Positions 54,239-64,000 of a stretch of DNA of 64,000 nucleotides are shown one piece after another. A program made the translations under genes and the position numbers. Below the pieces are notes generated by a model. It was not told the origin of the DNA and made no database searches. It saw nothing but the letters and a program-made list of their open reading frames with translations. Source of the DNA: Malurus cyaneus samueli (Eukaryota > Chordata > Aves > Passeriformes > Maluridae). Every line of letters begins with the position of its first letter. The stretch's first letter is position 1. Location: NCBI GenBank assembly GCA_009741485.1, contig CM019216.1, positions 50,359,792 to 50,423,791 of the forward strand, written 5' to 3'.

Positions 54239-54333
54239 TCAAAAATCATCTAGAATTGGGTAAATGAAGTTGTCTTTGAATAAGTAGTATGCCAAAATCT
54301 GTCCTCCACAAATCATTGAAATTACTCCAGACC
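54239..54333 (-). CDS. TMEM244: TMEM244 exon 6 (last coding exon)
   Basis: Acceptor ctttcag precedes GGTCTGG. The exon completes a Gly codon and encodes residues 122-152. These form the end of the fourth hydrophobic helix ([17 protein letters not shown]) and a short acidic tail ending DDF before TGA at 54239-54241. Confidence 0.9.
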
Positions 54334-54424
54334 CTGAAAGAAAAGATATGGCTGTTATGTATTAATTTTTACAGTAGAATACAAACTTTATACTAAAACT
54401 TTTAACCAACATTATTTTATCTTC

Positions 54425-54455
<31 letters not shown>

Positions 54456-57400
54456 GCATTCCTATTTAAACATTTTGCCCAAGGCTTTAACTGCTTACAA
54501 AGATATCAGCCCCAGCAGCTGCTAATGCAAAACAGTTGTAGGACAGGGAATTTGTTTCTCCCCATCATTTAGGAATTTATTGCAACAGTTGATCCTTGTT
54601 ATCCATCATATAAGAGCAGAAGCCAGTCCTTTTTGCTTAACTACTGTTTTTCAAGATAATCTATTTCTCATGCAAAAATCTATGTTTCTAATTTTTCAGA
54701 AGATTAGACATTCAGAAATGTAGGTTTGCCATTCACTTTGTGGAAATGTGATGACTGATATTTATCTCATCTATCATAGATACTTGTACTTAATGTTTCT
54801 AAAGCTTGCCTCCGAAGGTGGTGTGCCAAAATTGGTTTTTTCACTGATTGTAAAGGGAATCAAGAAAGACTAGTTTGGACAACTGTCCTTTTGACACCTG
54901 AATTGGGACAGTTTGATTAGTCAAGACTCAAATCTTTATTTATTTCAAGTCATGTCTCTGCTGTTTGTTTGCAAGACTAATGTAAGCCGAGCACATTCTG
55001 GCCTTAAAAGAGGATTTTTAAGGTGAGGTAAATCCTAGTCCACCATTATTTACCTGTGTCACTAAAAGAAATATGAATGAAAAGCCTAAATTTTTTCTTT
55101 AGATGTTGACAATTCTCAAATTAGTGAGGCAGCAGATATTTAATAGAAACAATTCATACTATAAGTACTAATTTTCTACACAGACTTTAGCAACTTAAAC
55201 TTTAAAGAGTATAATTGTACCTAATGCCAGCCACCAGTGTAGCATCAAAGGGAATTCAGACATAACTGCAAGAAGAAAAGTAGAAATGTAAATTTTAAAG
55301 CAACTTTAAAACAATAAGAATGGGGACATGTAAGCAATACACTGTGCTATCAAAGGTCTTCTTAGTTATGTTCCATAGATTATATATTTTACATATACTG
55401 AAATGGCAAATGCTTTAGGTCCTGACCATTTAGACACTTGACCAAGCTTAAATGGGCGGGGAATCCCACTGGAAGGCAAGTCTAAACCTAATAAAGCTGT
55501 GCTAAACAGACCTCTTAGGCACTCTAAAGAAGAAATGCCGTTTTTATTATTTACTACTACACAGTTTAACCCTACAGGGACACTGTTTTCCTGGTAGAGT
55601 GCCTACATACTGCTATGATACAAATAAATTAAGCTGTCTGACATTTTCTGAGTAATGGGCAATGCCATGTGGGACAGACACACTGGGGCTGCACACCACA
55701 ATTCATCCCTCTGGCATGGTGTGTTGGTTTTGCTTGGCCTGGTTTTGGTAGCAGGGGGGCTCCTGTGAGAAGCTGCTGGGAGCTTCCACCATATCCAGCA
55801 GAGACATTCCCTGATGGCTCTGAAGATGATGGACAGGCCACTGGCCAAGGCTGGGCCAGTTGGAGATGTTGGTTACCCCTCTGTGAGAACAGATTTAAGA
55901 AGAAAATCAAAACTAAGAGGCACACAGGTTTTTTTCCCTAGACAGGGTACAAGGAGGAGGAGGTGAGAACATGTGAGGGAACAACATGGAGACTCCAAGG
56001 TCAGTGGAGAAGGAGGGGGAGGAGGAGGTGATTCCTCTGCAGCCCATGGGGCCCACGGGGGATGCAGAGATCCACCCACGGCCCATGGGAGAGGCGCCCA
56101 TCCAGAGTGGGTGGGTGCCTGGAGGAGGCTGTGATCCAATGGGAAACCCATGGATAGAGGGGTCCTGATTCCAGGCTGGAGCAGCCTGGCCTGGGAGGAC
56201 TGCACCCCACAGATGAGTGACCCATGGCACAGCAGTTTGGGACGACTGCTACTCACAGATTGGAACCACTCATGACAAGTTCACAGAGAATTGTCTCCTG
56301 TGGGAGGGACCCCATGGCGCAGCAGGGAAAGGACTCCTCTCCCTGGAAGAAGATCCCAGTGACGAACCAACCAAACCCCCCAGCCCCCTGCGCTGTCAGT
56401 GGGAAGGAAGCAGGGGTTGGGGGAAGAAAGGGATGCTTTAAGGGTTTGTTTCACTTCTCATTATCCTCCTCTGTCTCTGTCAGTAACAAATTCACTTTGT
56501 AACTTGAAGTTGAGCCAGTTTTGCCCTTGGAGTGTTTCCTCCCCGTTCTTATCTCAACTCACGACTTCTTTGTTGTTTTTCTTCTCCTCTGCCCAGCTGT
56601 GTCAGGGGAGAGCAAGTGAGGGGCTGTCATGGGTGCCTGGCATTTGGCCAGGGTCACTCCTGGTCCAGGCACCTGTCCTGGCCACACCCAAGCTGATCCA
56701 CATCCCCGCTGTGTGACAATGCCCCACTGCAGGGCCATTCTATGACCCCGTATTGCCTCCCAGATAACAAAGGGATCTGGGAAGCACACTGCATATGCTG
56801 ACAGCTCAGGGTCAGCCAGCAGAGATTGGATTGGCCATCTCAAAAAAAATAAAAAATCTGGGGGTTTTGCACAGCAAGATGCATCATCCAGTATAAATGA
56901 CAGAAGCCAAATCCTTGTATAAGAGTTGGTAATTTTTGTAAATTCCTTGATTTAAATACAAAAATTATTAATGAGGAATAACAGTAGTTTAAAATCCAGA
57001 AAATCAAATTCAGTAGATGAGAAATTATGCTTAATTTTTTAAGATGAAGTCTCTGTCGGTCTCTGGCTTAATTTGTCATGGGAACTGGGGAATCTCCCAT
57101 CTTTATAAAGTGCAAAAAGACAAATGGACAAAGCAATGGAAAATGGAAGATTAATTACTATACAGTAGGGAGTCCTAATTTGTCAAAAATATTTTTCTTA
57201 TTCTAAATCCTAGAATAAACTCATTGTGTTAAGAGAAAAGAATCCCCAAAGGGGTTTGGCAAGGATGGAGTTAAAATATATTTCCTAATTAGCCATGAGA
57301 CAAGAGAGCAGGTTACTAGGTGCTGGCAAAAAGTGATGATGAGTCTCATTTGCAGCAGCTAATTCTTTGCTTTTTCTTTCCTTTAAGGGGAAGAGTTTCT

Positions 57401-60400
57401 TGGGGGGGAAAGGTTTCAATGGTAACATGCTTCATTTTCCTTATTGAGATTTTGTTCAAATGATCTAACTTATAACCTTTGCAATGACTTTGCTGAAACA
57501 AAACTCATTTTTACTCTGAACTTGAGCTAAAGTTTTAATGAGTATTTGTTAAAGTGTCCAGGCATGAACAAGTATTAATGTCTTGGTTTTTAAAAAACCA
57601 CACCTCCCAGATGCAGAAATTGTGTTTAGGCTGGATCTGTTTGATATGAAGTGCTAGAATATGAACTAAACCTCTGATTTTTAAATAAGAATATAGTGGC
57701 TTAAAATTCTGCAACAAATCCAGAATTAATTCTTAAATGGGAGTATTTAAATAGAGGCCTGAACCAAATGGATGGAAAATAGATACATATATATTTATTT
57801 AGCTTTCAGAAAAATTAAGATAGTCCAGTAATACGTTAGAAGAATTATAATTGATTTGTCCTTCAACTTGTGATACTATGCAAATATTTAGCAGTAAACC
57901 TACTTACCAACTGAGGTTACGATGATATGAATAATAGTAACTGTTACAGCATAATCCCAAACCCATTCTTCCACAACCAGAGCAAACAGCAGACCACAAA
58001 TGAAGAAAGTTATTTCCAAGGATATCACAAGAACTGTAAACAAAAATAGGATATTTTCACCAAACACGGTTTTGAAAGACTTCTTCTCATATTCAAAGTG
58101 ATAGCAGTACGAAATTAAAATACCTGAGATAGTTATGCAGATTTTCTTACAAGATCACTAAGTTTAGTTTTGGGCCCCTCACTACAAGACAGATATTGGG
58201 GGGCTGGAGCATGTCCAGAGAAGGGCAACAGAGCTGGGGAAGGGTCTGGAACACAAGCCATATGAGGAGAGACTGAGGGAGCTGGGAGTGTTCAGCCTGG
58301 AGTAAAGGAGGCTCAGGGAGATCTTCTCTCACTCTACAAACTGCCTGAAAGGAGGGGATCATACTTGAGGACGGTTTACCATTAACGGTTTAATGGTGAA
58401 TGTGGAGATGGTGGTGATGTCAGGTTGATGTTTGGACTGGAGATGATCTTAAAGGTCTTTTCCAACCTAGGTGGCTCTGTGATTCTGTGGTTCTATGAAA
58501 TATTATGCTTATGTTTTCATTACAAAAGGTTTTATTTTTTGCCAAAGACAGCTGCATGGGTTGTACCCTGATTTGCCTACAGACTTTAAAATGCTATGTA
58601 TTTTATGTAAAAACATGAAGTAACAGGATTATGACCAGTGATAGGACTATGACCAATTTATATAGCCTAGAGGACAAATATAATGAAAATTTTACTTAGG
58701 CACCATCACACTCTTTGTGTACAACGCCAAATAGATTTGGCTGATACTGACATAGGTAAATTTTTTTTGAACCAAAACAAAATAGTGTGGTTAAGGGGTT
58801 AGGTTTGGTAAGAAACTTCACAGCTTCTTCCCTTCAATGCATCACATATTTATATAGTACATGTACCAAAATATGTGTATCTACATCTGTGTCTGCATCT
58901 CTTTATCTCAGAACAATTTAAAGACAAGACATACAAGGGGAGATAGAGCAGAGAGCCTACTAGGTGAGCAGAGGCCAAGGCTCCATACAAGCAGGGGCCT
59001 GTTTTTTTTCATGCTGATATCTGTGTGGCTACTTGGGAGAGCAAGGGGCTGAATGGAAAACATGTGATGGCTCTTCTAGCTATGGGTTCACATACAACAA
59101 GCTGTAAACATGAGTTTGTAATTCACATAATTGTCCATCTAAATGCAATTTGTTCTTCTTCTTAAGTACACAGGCATATAAAAGTAACATTTTTATTGGA
59201 ATTATTTATTTTTCTTACTGTTGCACTAATATAATCTCTGTTATTGCTGTAGCTGACAGTAGAAAGACCATATTTCTTTTTTTTTTTCCCACTGCATTTA
59301 TACAGTGAAATTTACTTTGGCAGCATTTTGTGCCCTTCAATTTTATTCTTTTATTTAGAAGGTCTATTACTCCCTCCCTACTGTATGATAGATTTTTCAA
59401 TGAGTAGTTTTAAAAAATGTAAGAAAAATAGGAAAAATATAACTGGAAAAACCTCATGGAGTTAGGAAAGTGGTAAATAACACTTAAAAAAGTAATGTTT
59501 CACAATGCTTTATAGCATTTTTTGTTTATTATATTTGATGAAACTAGAATCCCTTTAAATTTTGCCACTAATTTTGTAATTTAGAAAGTGTGTTTAATGT
59601 AGACAAATGCTCTGAAAACTTTTTTACAAAGCTGGGCCAGAAAGGATACCTCACTTGTGAGCTGATTTCCATCTTATTTTGAGGTTTTCTTAAGAGAGAA
59701 TTTTGCTTTTAACAGGAATGAGTCAAACTCTTGAGAAAACTTATTCTCATTTGCAACATTATTTGGACACCTTCATTCTAACTCTACGCCCTTAGATTTT
59801 TAAACAGATGCTCTTATGTTCTGTGTTTCCATGTTATTTCCATGGATGGACAGACTGGAGGATGGAATACTAATTGTTTGTATGACACAGCTGCTGTCTT
59901 TGGCATATAAACATGTTACATCAACTAACTCGAAATTTTGGGGGAGAAAAATAATATTGAGATACAGTTATTACATTTAGGCCCTGAAAAGTAGTTCTAA
60001 TGGAATGTGCTTTAATTTTTCTTTTCCACTGCTATAACAGAAATGTTCTTTCTTCATCTGAAATAAGTATTGACACTGTACAAACATCCATGCATGTTTA
60101 TTACTCTTTTAACCTATGAACTAACCAATATACTTTTGAGCTTTACATATTTTACTGACAGATTATGTGGTTTGCCTTTGTAAATTAGATTACAAATCTG
60201 GTAAAATTTTACATATGCATGTAATTTTTTAGGAATGGCAGTTTAAGAAAAAGAACATATTTTGAGAGATTCAGGCAAATTACAGAAATTTGTATTAGGA
60301 TAAATAAAGATATGTTTAGGGATTGAGCTACCATCAAATCTTGATCTTTTAATGCCCACTGTTTTCATGCATTACCAAAGCAAAATTGCCATTAGTTGAA

Positions 60401-63400
60401 TGGCATTTCTCAGATCTGGATCCAGCAATTCATAAGAAATTTGCTGCAGTACAAAAATTAAATTAAACAACTTTGTGGAAGAACTTGATGGAGAATAGGT
60501 ATTTGTTCTGCAATGAAAATGAAGCATCCTGGAAAAGTGGAACATTTTCTTCTGATGATGCAAGATCAGAAGAAGAACTCAACAAAAGCCTAAAAATCAC
60601 TTGAATGTTAAGTAGCTGTACAGAAATGAGAAGTGCTGGCAAGATGCATAAACATTTAATCGCAGTGCAGTTAAAATACAAAAATCATTGGTATTACTAA
60701 AGCAGCTTTAAACTACCTTCCATTGGAAGACAAGTTTACATCCATGTGCAACTGTATTTTCTTGGGAAAACAAAAAAAAGAGAAACAGTTCAGTTACCTA
60801 AATAATATGGATTAATCCATGAGGGATTTGTCTTAAAATCAAAAGGTGCCAAACCATCCGACATTTTAACACTGTGAAAACAAAATGAATAAATTTAACC
60901 AGAGAATTTTAGTAATGTCTTAGTGATTATATGACATAGTATGGATGTTTTTAAACAGCATTTCAAATTGAATACTCTGGGCTTTGCAAGCTCTCCAAAT
61001 CCCATTCTGAGTTGTTGTTTTGCCCTTGCTCACTTCTATTTAAGATGTTTGGTGCTAGGCATGTTAATCAACAACTTCCTAGGGGGATATAATTTGTCTT
61101 TTTCATTGACTATAAAATCTTTATTTTCCGTTCTTTCATGTCATCTTTTCCCTTATGTCCATTAATTTACATGGTACAACTGCAAGGAAGAATATTAGAA
61201 CCAACATTTCATATTAGTTTTGAGTCTCCATTTTTCAATTTGTGCATTTGAAAAAAGGTACAGATACAACAACTAAACTGCATTTTTAAAATATATTCGC
61301 AGAATAACTGGGCCAGGATGTCTCCAGTCTGGATGCTTCCTTTAGACAGGCCTATCTCTACACATGTTATGCCATCATATTAGACTAAAGACTGGGAAAT
61401 CTTACCTGAATACTGCAAAGCACACGGATAGGACCACATAGTACACGGTGTAGAAAACCACTATGCATATCAACAGGTTCACCAGAACAACCTGCAGAAA
61501 GCCATAAGACAGTAAAACCTAAAGCCACCTAAAATCTAACGTCAGGCACTGTCAGAAAACAATTCTAGATTTCTGTCAATCATAATGTGAAAAAAATGGT
61601 TGTAAAATAAAATACTTAGGCAAAATTTTTGCTGTTGCTGATTACACAAATGTGCTAAAAGCTCTTAGGTACATTTCAGCTCCTAATGTGTGGCTGTATG
61701 TCTTTGTTTTTATCATATATTCTTGTACACTTACTATATTTATAAAATTTGCAAGTGTTAAAAGGAGAAAGACATTTCTTGAGAGTCATTAAAAATTAAG
61801 AAGGTACAGAGACTCAAAAGGGAGCTGACAACTAGAAATATTTGGGGTTTTTCTTCATTAGGACAACAATCCTAAAGAGGTCAATCTGTTTAGCTCCAAG
61901 GGATGATTTGATTATGATGGATAAGTACCTTCACAGGCAGAAAATACCAGGTACTTAAGGCTCTTTAATCTCTCAGAAAAGGCACAAGAAGTAAACAGCT
62001 GCAAGTTCTAGCCAGACAAATTTGAAAGATACAGGAAGGACATTTTGAATTGTAAAGGTAATTAGCCAATGAAACAAACTGCCTTTGGAAATAAGAGATC
62101 CTAATAAGCAATAACAAATGCCTCTGAGGATGAAACTTCAACTCTAACATTCGTTTCTGGCCTTAGTTCTTAGAGTTATTGTGTGGTAAGTAATGTATTT
62201 ACAGAAGTATCCAACATTGACAGAAATGGGAACATTGTGATCTTTGCAAACTACTTATTTTTATATTGCTAAATGCTGTAAACTGCTAAATATTGAATAG
62301 TGCATCTATATCCCACAGGAAAAGAGACTAAAGAGCTTTAGTTTCTAATGCAACAGAAGAGAAACCAATCCTGCCTGTACAAACTGGTATTTGTGAGTAA
62401 GAAAATATCCAGGGCTGTCTTACTCTTTTCTTTTTCCCCTACATCAAAACAAAGCCAAGTAAAAATTAAGAACTATCAATCTCTTCAGCCACTTGGCTTG
62501 TGGGCTAAACACAGCTCCTTTGTACTGTCGTATTATTATTCTAAATGAAAATTGGCCAAATAACCTGTTTGCTCCCTTCTTTACCATAGCATGCACCATC
62601 ACCGTGGTAATGGTAATTAACTATAATGTCACATGTGAATTTGTCAGCCGTGCTACATCTTACTCCCGTGAAAATAACTTCAGTCATTGGAAGTTTCATC
62701 TTTGTCACATTTTTGGTCGGAATCTCTTTCATTTCATTGCTCTGAGCAGCTGCCCTTTCCCTGTAATTCCTTCTCCATTGCCCCTCTCCATGCAACTGCC
62801 CCTGTGGAGCCTTATCTGCCCTGGATTTAGAGTGGTACAGTAATAAAAGTGGTGAGACAGGAATGAAGGGAATATCACATGGCTGAAGGACAGCTGTGAG
62901 ATGATGACCTGCTGACCTGTAATTACACTAGGCAAATTCCTAGCCTGGAAATCAGCAACAAACTTTCATTGGCATCCAAGGCACAGTATTTTTCTCCTGG
63001 TACCCAGAATATTCTTAGTGCCTATCTTAGGGCTGTAGAAAGATGTTAGGTAGAGCATGCTTTGCTCACTTGATCAAGCTAAAGAAAGGCAGGAAACATG
63101 AAAATGAAAACACTGAAAATTTTCCAGTTGTATCCTCTTCTACCTCATTTTTTTTTTTAAGAAACCATCAAACACCATTTCAGCACCACCTTCTCTCGTG
63201 TCTAACCCTGTGTCACCTGCAGCTGCTAAAAACTACAGCATTATTTATTGTATGTCATAACAATTTAAAGGAAGAGTCTTAAGAAATCACTGGTGATGTC
63301 ATCTGTAAAATTTTATTAGACACTTCGAAGAATTATACCTCATAAATGGAACAACATCACATATTTTTAAATCCTCTTAATAAGGTGTACATTGCAGTAC

Positions 63401-63611
63401 TTAATACTAACACTACAGCATAACATATCCTTTAATTTCAGGGGTTTTTAGCAAGAGAACATTGAAGAACAGTCTGTAAGAATGAAAGCAACAGCTCATT
63501 CCAGCCCCAAGCAGTTGCCTAATTCTCTAATACTATCTGGTGATATACACAGCATTAAATAAACTCAATTCCCTTTACCTTGGTTTCAGCAGTTTTGACC
63601 TTGAGAGCCAT
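54239..63611 (-). CDS. TMEM244: TMEM244 gene, complete coding span (six coding exons)
   Basis: Joining the six minus-strand exons gives 459 nt, 152 residues plus stop, with all donors GT, all acceptors AG and compatible phases. Four hydrophobic segments are seen at about residues 12-39, 65-85, 92-107 and 119-140, so it is a small multi-pass membrane protein. Landmarks are MALKV at the start, [11 protein letters not shown] in exon 3, EEWVWDY (86-92) between helices 2 and 3, and CGGQ in helix 4. These match what I recall of vertebrate TMEM244. Its molecular function is unknown to me. In human it lies between ARHGAP18 and L3MBTL3 in the same orientation, which agrees with this layout. The C-terminal tail after helix 4 ([12 protein letters not shown]) may make the protein longer than the human form, which I recall as about 128 residues. 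Confidence 0.92.
54334..55220 (-). other. TMEM244: TMEM244 intron 5
   Basis: Holds a 27-base A homopolymer at 54429-54455 and otherwise AT-rich sequence with no feature recognised. Confidence 0.85.
54429..54455. repeat. A homopolymer, 27 bases
   Basis: Uninterrupted A run inside TMEM244 intron 5. On the gene's strand it reads as T and lies just downstream of exon 5. Confidence 0.93.
55221..55265 (-). CDS. TMEM244: TMEM244 exon 5
   Basis: 45-nt microexon between acceptor cttcttgcag and donor G/GTACAA. It encodes the residues around [14 protein letters not shown] (108-121), the loop into helix 4. The donor GTACAA is weaker than the others. Phase 1 on both sides, so skipping it would keep the frame. 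Confidence 0.88.
55266..57907 (-). other. TMEM244: TMEM244 intron 4
   Basis: Intron of about 2.6 kb that carries the antisense LTR at 55720-56660. The remainder is AT-rich with no further feature. Confidence 0.85.
55720..56660 (+). mobile_element. Endogenous retrovirus LTR (passerine-type), no internal region
   Basis: Starts with tgtgttggttttgcttggcc and has blocks I recall from a very abundant songbird LTR. These are 'ggctcctgtgagaagctgct', a TATA-like gatttaagaag at about 55894, a GC-rich middle of repeated cagcccatgg/gcccacgg pieces, and 'tttggccagggtcac' near the right end. No gag, pol or env frames flank it, so it appears to be a solo LTR. The open frames inside (up to about 127 codons) are not retroviral genes. 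It is antisense to TMEM244. The right boundary and target duplication could not be fixed. Confidence 0.75.
57908..58033 (-). CDS. TMEM244: TMEM244 exon 4
   Basis: 126-nt exon between acceptor gtttacag and donor GTTG/GTAAGT. It encodes residues 65-106, with helix 2 ([16 protein letters not shown]), the charged and aromatic turn EEWVWDY and helix 3 ([14 protein letters not shown]). It is the largest and best conserved-looking part of the gene. Phase 1 on both sides. Confidence 0.93.
58034..60797 (-). other. TMEM244: TMEM244 intron 3
   Basis: Intron of about 2.8 kb containing a CR1 fragment (58158-58500) in antisense orientation. Otherwise AT-rich, nothing else recognised. Confidence 0.85.
58158..58500 (+). 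mobile_element. CR1 LINE 3' end with internal deletion
   Basis: Sense CR1 landmarks are 'tttgggcccctcactacaag', 'ggagcatgtccagagaaggg', 'gggaagggtctggaacacaa', 'ttcagcctggag' and 'ctgcctgaaaggagggga'. They jump directly to the extreme 3' end, 'gatgatcttaaaggtctttt' and 'tccaacctaggtgg', and a terminal gattctgtggttctatga. Some 250 bases of the usual middle are missing. Antisense to TMEM244. Confidence 0.92.
60798..60871 (-). CDS. TMEM244: TMEM244 exon 3
   Basis: 74-nt exon between acceptor gttttcacag and donor TTTAG/GTAACT. It encodes residues 40-64 ([24 protein letters not shown] after a split Ser), the hydrophilic loop between helices 1 and 2. Enters in phase 2, leaves in phase 1. Confidence 0.92.
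60872..61405 (-). other. TMEM244: TMEM244 intron 2
   Basis: Short intron of 534 bases with no further feature recognised. Confidence 0.88.
61406..61491 (-). CDS. TMEM244: TMEM244 exon 2
   Basis: 86-nt exon between acceptor tttctgcag and donor TTCAG/GTAAGA. It encodes residues 12-39, a single hydrophobic helix starting [18 protein letters not shown]. Phase 0 in, phase 2 out. Confidence 0.93.
61492..63578 (-). other. TMEM244: TMEM244 intron 1
   Basis: Intron of about 2.1 kb. The frames inside (for example 62493-62843 plus) are chance. No repeat family recognised. Confidence 0.85.
63579..63611 (-). CDS. TMEM244: TMEM244 exon 1 (start codon)
   Basis: Eleven codons ([11 protein letters not shown]) ending at donor AAG/GTAAAG, phase 0, as recalled for vertebrate TMEM244. 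The ATG has G at +4 but a weak -3 base. Another ATG eight bases upstream is out of frame and would read into exon 2 if included in the mRNA. Confidence 0.88.
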
Positions 63612-64000
63612 GGACACATGATGAGTGAAAGGAAGTGCTGTTGCTATATTCCATATGCCAACATTAGCAGGAAGAAGCAGCTGATTTTCACCCCAAAAAA
63701 CATTCTTATAGGTAAGTGTAGGACAGGGTGAGGTGAGTTGATCGGATTAAACTGACTTGAGACAGAAGGCATCTGTGAGCTAAATGTAAGCTGCTGAAGA
63801 GCAAAGAGAAAATCCTGCTTGCTCATGCAATGTTTGTGCTTCTGTAGCTACAGTCAGCCAGAGAATATCTGCACTATAACTTGGATATTTAGACACAACA
63901 TTATTATTCTTTTCTACCTTTTAATTGCCTTTTTTCCAGCATTCATGAAATCACAGTTCCTTGGGGTTATTATAACTTCTTACTTTTAATTATCTTTTAC
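63612..64000. other. Upstream of TMEM244, no further gene seen
   Basis: Holds the presumed leader and promoter of TMEM244. No start of the next gene expected in this order (L3MBTL3 in human) is visible. Confidence 0.5.
63704..63710 (-). promoter_or_regulatory. TMEM244: Possible TATA-like box for TMEM244
   Basis: TATAAGA on the minus strand, about 95 bases upstream of the ATG. That would place a start site near 63675 and a leader of some 65 bases. There is no CpG island here, which fits a tissue-restricted promoter. The evidence is one short motif only. Confidence 0.25.

Noticed and set aside
55629..56843. Several 90-127-codon frames on both strands
   Set aside because: They fall in or beside the GC-rich LTR and match no retroviral protein. 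They are by-products of its composition.
62493..62843. 116-codon plus-strand frame in TMEM244 intron 1
   Set aside because: It is on the strand opposite the gene, with no recognisable domain and with frames on the reverse strand of similar length.

Overview
The window looks like bird genomic DNA, probably from a songbird (passerine). It has large AT-rich introns, two sharply bounded CpG islands, three chicken-repeat-1 (CR1) LINE 3' ends and two LTR/ERV-type repeats of kinds I associate with bird genomes. The class is inferred from recalled repeat families, not from a search. No prokaryotic features, CRISPR array, tRNA or rRNA were seen.

Two protein genes are recognisable, both on the minus strand and in the order known from human 6q22.33. 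At the left, the first coding exon of ARHGAP18 (a RhoGAP) lies at 17517-17596 in a CpG island. Everything left of it (1-17516) reads as ARHGAP18 intron 1, and exon 2 must lie outside the window. At the right, TMEM244 is complete: six coding exons between 63611 (ATG) and 54239 (stop) encode a continuous 152-residue four-helix membrane protein with intact splice sites and phases.

Between them, a second CpG island (about 43940-44880) contains a short minus-strand coding start of 14 codons plus 2 nt (44183-44226). It has an in-frame upstream stop, a good Kozak context and a perfect splice donor in the same phase as ARHGAP18 exon 1. I read it as a candidate alternative first exon of ARHGAP18, about 26.6 kb upstream of the standard one. 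This is the most interesting unexplained feature.

The rest is intronic or intergenic: CR1 copies at about 20.95, 27.3 and 58.2 kb, an LTR-like repeat at 5.3-5.7 kb, an LTR at 55.7-56.66 kb inside TMEM244, several short tandem duplications, microsatellites and long homopolymers. Almost all short open frames across these regions look like chance frames. No new multi-gene system is visible.
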